This document shows, one piece after another, positions 34,201 through 36,291 of a DNA stretch of 36,291 nt. The notes under the pieces are model-generated. The model was not told the DNA's origin and did no database searches. It worked only from the letters and a program-made list of their open reading frames with translations. The translations under genes were made by a program, and so were the position numbers. The stretch is from the NCBI GenBank assembly GCA_009841045.1, contig VXMO01000034.1, forward strand, positions 1 to 36,291, given 5' to 3'. This DNA is from Dehalococcoidia bacterium. Its GTDB lineage: Bacteria; Chloroflexota; Dehalococcoidia; UBA6926. The number at the start of each line of letters is the position of its first letter. Position 1 is the stretch's first letter.

Positions 34201-34505
34201 GGCGTGGGCGGAGCGGTGGCCGTTGGCGCGGCTGTTGGCTCCGGCGCAGGCGTGGCTGTCGGCGTAGGCGAGGGTGTGGGTGGAGCGGTGGCCGTTGGCG
34301 CGGCTGTTGGCTCCGGTGTAGGCACGGGTGAGGAAGTGGGAATTGCCGTTTGTACGGCTGACGGTGTGGCAATGGCCGTTGGGACGGTTATTTGGGCGAC
34401 TGTAGGCTCGGGCTCGTCACTGCATGCCGCCAGTGCCAGGACCGACGCCAGCGCGAGGACAGCGACCAGCAGGATGGAGAGTCTTCGGCTAATGAAAGGA
34501 GACAT
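31227..34505 (-). CDS. ProX-like binding protein/Ig/metzincin fusion lipoprotein
   Basis: The protein has 1092 residues; numbering here counts from a GTG one codon upstream, and the ATG at 34505 follows AGAGAGG. A lipoprotein signal ends at LALAAC (C29). A Thr/Pro linker (36-120) leads to an OpuAC/ProX glycine-betaine-type binding domain (126-437: EPIIFSELNWESAQLQNRIA, GDIDVTMEVWLP, DVVAMLGKWDFD). A second Thr/Pro linker (438-480), an Ig-like domain (481-558) and a BIG2-like domain (560-645) follow. A metzincin-type protease (648-865) has HELAHGFGLPH (805-815) and the Met-turn SLMHDGY. Two carboxypeptidase-regulatory-like beta domains (880-975 and 990-1080) end it. A secreted zinc protease tethered to a solute-binding domain is unusual. 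No ABC permease or ATPase is adjacent, so capture and cleavage at the surface is more likely than transport. Confidence 0.85.
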   Translation of the reverse strand: MSPFISRRLSILLVAVLALASVLALAACSDEPEPTVAQITVPTAIATPSAVQTAIPTSSPVPTPEPTAAPTATAPPTPSPTPTATPAPEPTAAPTATAPPTPTPVPTATPTPVPTVTLPDPTKEPIIFSELNWESAQLQNRIAQFIIEYGYGHPTGVVSGSTPILFEGLQRGDIDVTMEVWLPVQKLAWDKARSEGQVLDVGQSLGSSWQSAFVIPAYLQEQYPDLDSVEDLKDPQFRRLFQTAESGDKARLVSCAINWVCERTNAAQIAGYGLEDHVHVVNPTSGGALNDDLYAAYERGEPWLGYQWSTNDPALKLELVRLEEPAYSDECWLTTKACAYEDDTILIAVNPELPLEAPDVVAMLGKWDFDIDAYKAVVKWQDATGVTDSTSAAVWWLESNSALWSEWVTDDAASNVQAALDRGETAAGWSRVITMPRPVPTPAPTATPIPVSTPTQTATPTPVPTATPVPTPTSTPLPDPPSIESFAAIPLTIEDGDSSTLDWTTTGASSVTISGVTVSLPVDGRTLVRPAATTTYTLTAANEAGMEVSESVTITVTYPIVSLDVNGTTILSSIGGASQMSVTASRSDGSSHEVDNSLVEWGSSDPWVATVSQGMVTAVGTGNATITASYGEVEAEVPVSVRISERKYGTVRVLYASPSDREFRSDYSEAISHAIVDLQSWYRRQLGGLTFSLYDATPEWCQMSEPADFYAVGHAWNKVLAAVQHCAPVTSGLSDFVWVIYPEVVEDCDEYHRLGEDGHELGRGGLGLTMVPDLEGLTNPGEYYFCGEGPYLGSLGRWIGGLGHELAHGFGLPHPPGCVPWDPAKCDEQEAWSLMHDGYTVYPVTHLLPSDKEALIRSPFFDGKPTFDRDSIDTLSGPTVRGAVLGPDGESSEGLWVSLIADSFWGWGETVRDGTFEIRLPEGSSGSSILSIHSGDLGDCGWRGYYGPGGFTTQRNRATSVEVGGANVTDIEIRLPVSADRLCNRQSTSTIRGIMTTPDGQPVEGVWLWVVGAADLGVSTDSRGGFSIEVPDGSYGLLLDLGDRVVGWYDGQGITADPSEAAVLEVAGEDIEDIEIRLPAKPEDLPCVAWCS
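34210..34316. repeat. 72-nt-period duplication in the first linker
   Basis: An identical 35-nt block occurs at 34210-34244 and 34282-34316 inside the lipoprotein's first Thr/Pro linker, equal to a 24-residue protein repeat beginning PEPTAAPTATAPPTP. It reflects linker expansion as in the LRR protein. Confidence 0.75.
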
Positions 34506-34529
34506 CACTACCTCTCTGTCGAGTGATTG

Positions 34530-34548
34530 CCGGCCCGGCTACGGCCGG
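34530..34548 (-). promoter_or_regulatory. 5'-leader hairpin and possible promoter of the protease gene
   Basis: CCGGCC/GGCCGG with a 7-nt loop lies about 25 nt before the start codon. Farther upstream, TACAAT (minus strand, 34582-34587) could be the -10 box; a good -35 is not seen. Confidence 0.35.
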
Positions 34549-34805
34549 AAGAGGGAAATCGAGGGGCCGTCCGCCAATATTATTGTACGGTAGTCGTGTG
34601 AACGCAGCGTTAATATTTGGAGCAATGTAGGGCTATGCTGTGTGAAGTTTGTGTAATATCGGTACTCTCATTCCAGTAAACTCGGATCCAGGCCCCGATG
34701 AGCCTTTTCTAAATGGCGCAAATTATGTAACTCTTAAGAAGTGATCGGCGCCCCCGAAGACTGGTCCAAGATAGGTGCTTATCCTGGGCAATAGAAAGGG
34801 GGTAG

Positions 34806-34970
34806 ATGGTCAAGGGGATACACACGCCGGAGCATGTGATCGACAAGTTGAGGGAGGCTGAGGCAGCCGTTTTAGCTACGTCTTGCCGGATCCAGTGGTC
34901 GGGGATTGGCATCCGCGGCGTAAGAATGGTTCTGTCTTTGCGTAAATATGTTTCTCCTCTTAAGTGGTGA
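34806..34970 (+). pseudogene. IS3-family transposase OrfA relic
   Basis: A 54-residue frame starts MVKGIHTPEHVIDKLREAEA, which matches the N-terminal HTH of IS3-family OrfA proteins (KxxYxPEHIIxKLREAE). Similarity fades after about residue 22, where the expected second helix (YYRWRKEYGGM) is lost through mutation or frameshift. No OrfB and no terminal repeats are visible around it. It is a decayed insertion sequence. Confidence 0.6.
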
Positions 34971-35846
34971 ACTAGCGGGGACTCGAACTGCCGAGAAGCG
35001 GTCGGTGGAGCCGCTCCGCCGAGATCAGTAGCCCCGATACGGCGGGCCCACCCTCGTCCGGTTTGCCTCACGAAGCTGGTTTATCGTGCTCGATTGCAGA
35101 CTCTGGTGGCGGAAGGTTATGAGTCCCTCTCAACTAGATGCAGGCTTCGACTAACGCAGCGACTCAGGGTAGGACCTGATCAACAGGGCCGTCCAGGCTG
35201 GTCTGGCACCCCGCACACCGAGCTCGACCCATGGATCAGCATGCACATTCGAGCTTCGGCGTGTCAAAAACAGCCGTGTGCACAGACTCTTCGCGGCGTA
35301 CAGGCTAATGTAGATGCAGAGGTCACGGGTAAAGGCGCGCCCTACAACGACAGGTAGTAGCAGAAGGCAAGCCGTGGCCGCTGGTGCCCTTTCCGTTGGG
35401 CGCCGGCGGTCATTCACAGATTCAACCTCAAGTAGTAGAGGTAGAGAAAGAATGACAGACTTTTCCATAGACGAGAGATTGAGCGACTTACAGAACTAAG
35501 CCGTGCCTAGATCTACAGATTAATGGGTGACGGAAGATTCCCTCGGGTTGTGAGGGTCGCCTACAAGGACGTCCAAGGACGTCAGATGGAAGGAGAGTGA
35601 CATCACGACATGGATAGAGACTAGGCCCGCAACTGGGGAGTATGGTTGGCACACGACCGTTCCCCTCTCAAAATCGCCTGTTTGCTTCGGTGCGGTCTAG
35701 ATTATGTTCTAGTCCGTTAGGGGGAATCGAACCCTTGCGTCACACTTCCCACAGTTCTTACCACAAAAGAGAGGTAATGGGGAATCGAACTCAACTACGA
35801 AGTAACTTCATTTGAAGGTAAATTCCCACAGTCATTTTCAGACGAA
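34971..35846. other. Decayed intergenic stretch of about 880 nt
   Basis: No intact gene is supported. It holds a T-arm-like block on the minus strand (GGCAGTTCGAGTCCCCGC, near 34975-34992), a 15-codon frame MTDFSIDERLSDLQN at 35452-35499 with AGAGGTAGAG before it, a short tandem repeat CAAGGACGTC near 35565-35583, and two more T-arm-like scars at 35711-35792. The pattern suggests repeated insertion and loss next to the tRNA-Ala. Confidence 0.5.
35717..35792 (-). repeat. Two tRNA T-arm-like scars
   Basis: GGGGAATCGAAC occurs at 35721-35732 and 35779-35790, 58 nt apart. On the minus strand each reads GTTCGATTCCCC, the T-loop/T-stem of a tRNA, and each is preceded by an ACTGTGGGAA copy. Neither can be folded into a full tRNA. 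They look like tRNA 3' fragments left by earlier insertions. Confidence 0.45.
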
Positions 35847-35919
35847 TGGAGCTGGGGGGACTCGAACCCCCTACCTCATCCTTGCAAAGGATGCGCTCTC
35901 CCTGATGAGCTACAGCCCC
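35847..35919 (-). tRNA. tRNA-Ala (anticodon TGC)
   Basis: The 73-nt cloverleaf reads GGGGCTG (acceptor), TAGCTC...GAGC (D arm), anticodon stem CATCC/GGATG with loop TTTGCAA (anticodon TGC), variable loop, T-arm GGGGG-TTCGAGT-CCCCC, then CAGCTCC and discriminator A. The G3-U70 pair of alanine tRNAs is present (fourth-from-end T in CAGCTCC pairs with G). No CCA is encoded. It follows the 16S gene on the same strand by about 325 nt, the usual 16S-tRNA-Ala arrangement. Confidence 0.96.

Positions 35920-36291
<372 letters not shown>

Overview
The window looks like an accessory island of a Chloroflexota-like bacterium, probably Dehalococcoidia/SAR202-type. This is inferred from lipoproteins with long Thr-Pro linkers, an LRR lipoprotein with repeats of the NNLSGPIP type, and a one-protein histidine kinase-REC-OmpR regulator. 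The right edge holds the 3' end of a 16S rRNA gene and a tRNA-Ala(TGC), both on the minus strand, with no 23S gene after them in the window. Only 47 nt of 16S are visible, so the taxonomy is tentative.

Region 1 (1-5.5 kb) is a mobile, hypothetical-rich edge. It holds the N-terminus of a large serine recombinase behind a ribbon-helix-helix protein, a GIY-YIG (T5orf172-like) protein, a HigB/HigA-type toxin-antitoxin pair, two unrecognised proteins (one with a HEPN-like RNxxxxH motif) and two small overlapping HTH/coiled-coil genes, one of them membrane-anchored.

Region 2 (5.5-25.9 kb) is a run of leftward genes and the main interest. It starts at a consensus-like promoter overlapped by a 15-nt palindrome. 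The order is: HTH/Zn-Cys/REase protein, DinG-type Fe-S helicase, pPIWI_RE Argonaute-like protein (together the pPIWI_RE three-gene island), an orphan BrnA-like RHH protein, an SNF2 helicase with a C-terminal DUF3883 domain, a sacsin/NO VEIN-type HATPase protein of 1385 aa, and an N6-adenine methyltransferase with an N-terminal REase-like segment. A double winged-helix, replication-relaxation-like protein follows. Junctions from the first gene to the HATPase are overlaps of 1-11 nt or gaps of 27 nt, so the RNA/DNA-guided type module and the helicase/HATPase/methyltransferase restriction-like module look like one operon. I propose this as a compound anti-mobile-element system: the modification and ATPase arm may mark or inspect DNA while the pPIWI_RE arm recognises and cuts invading nucleic acid. 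This joint function is inference.

Region 3 (25.9-35.8 kb) begins with an 18-19 nt scar matching a tRNA/tmRNA 3' end. It then carries the hybrid kinase, the LRR lipoprotein, a gene remnant, and a lipoprotein that joins a glycine-betaine-type (ProX/OpuAC) binding domain to Ig-like domains and a metzincin protease. Next come an IS3 orfA relic and tRNA T-arm-like scars. Region 4 (35.8-36.3 kb) is the tRNA-Ala and 16S end. The 16-nt repeat at 26112 and 35847, in the same orientation, suggests that region 3 sits between att-like sites.
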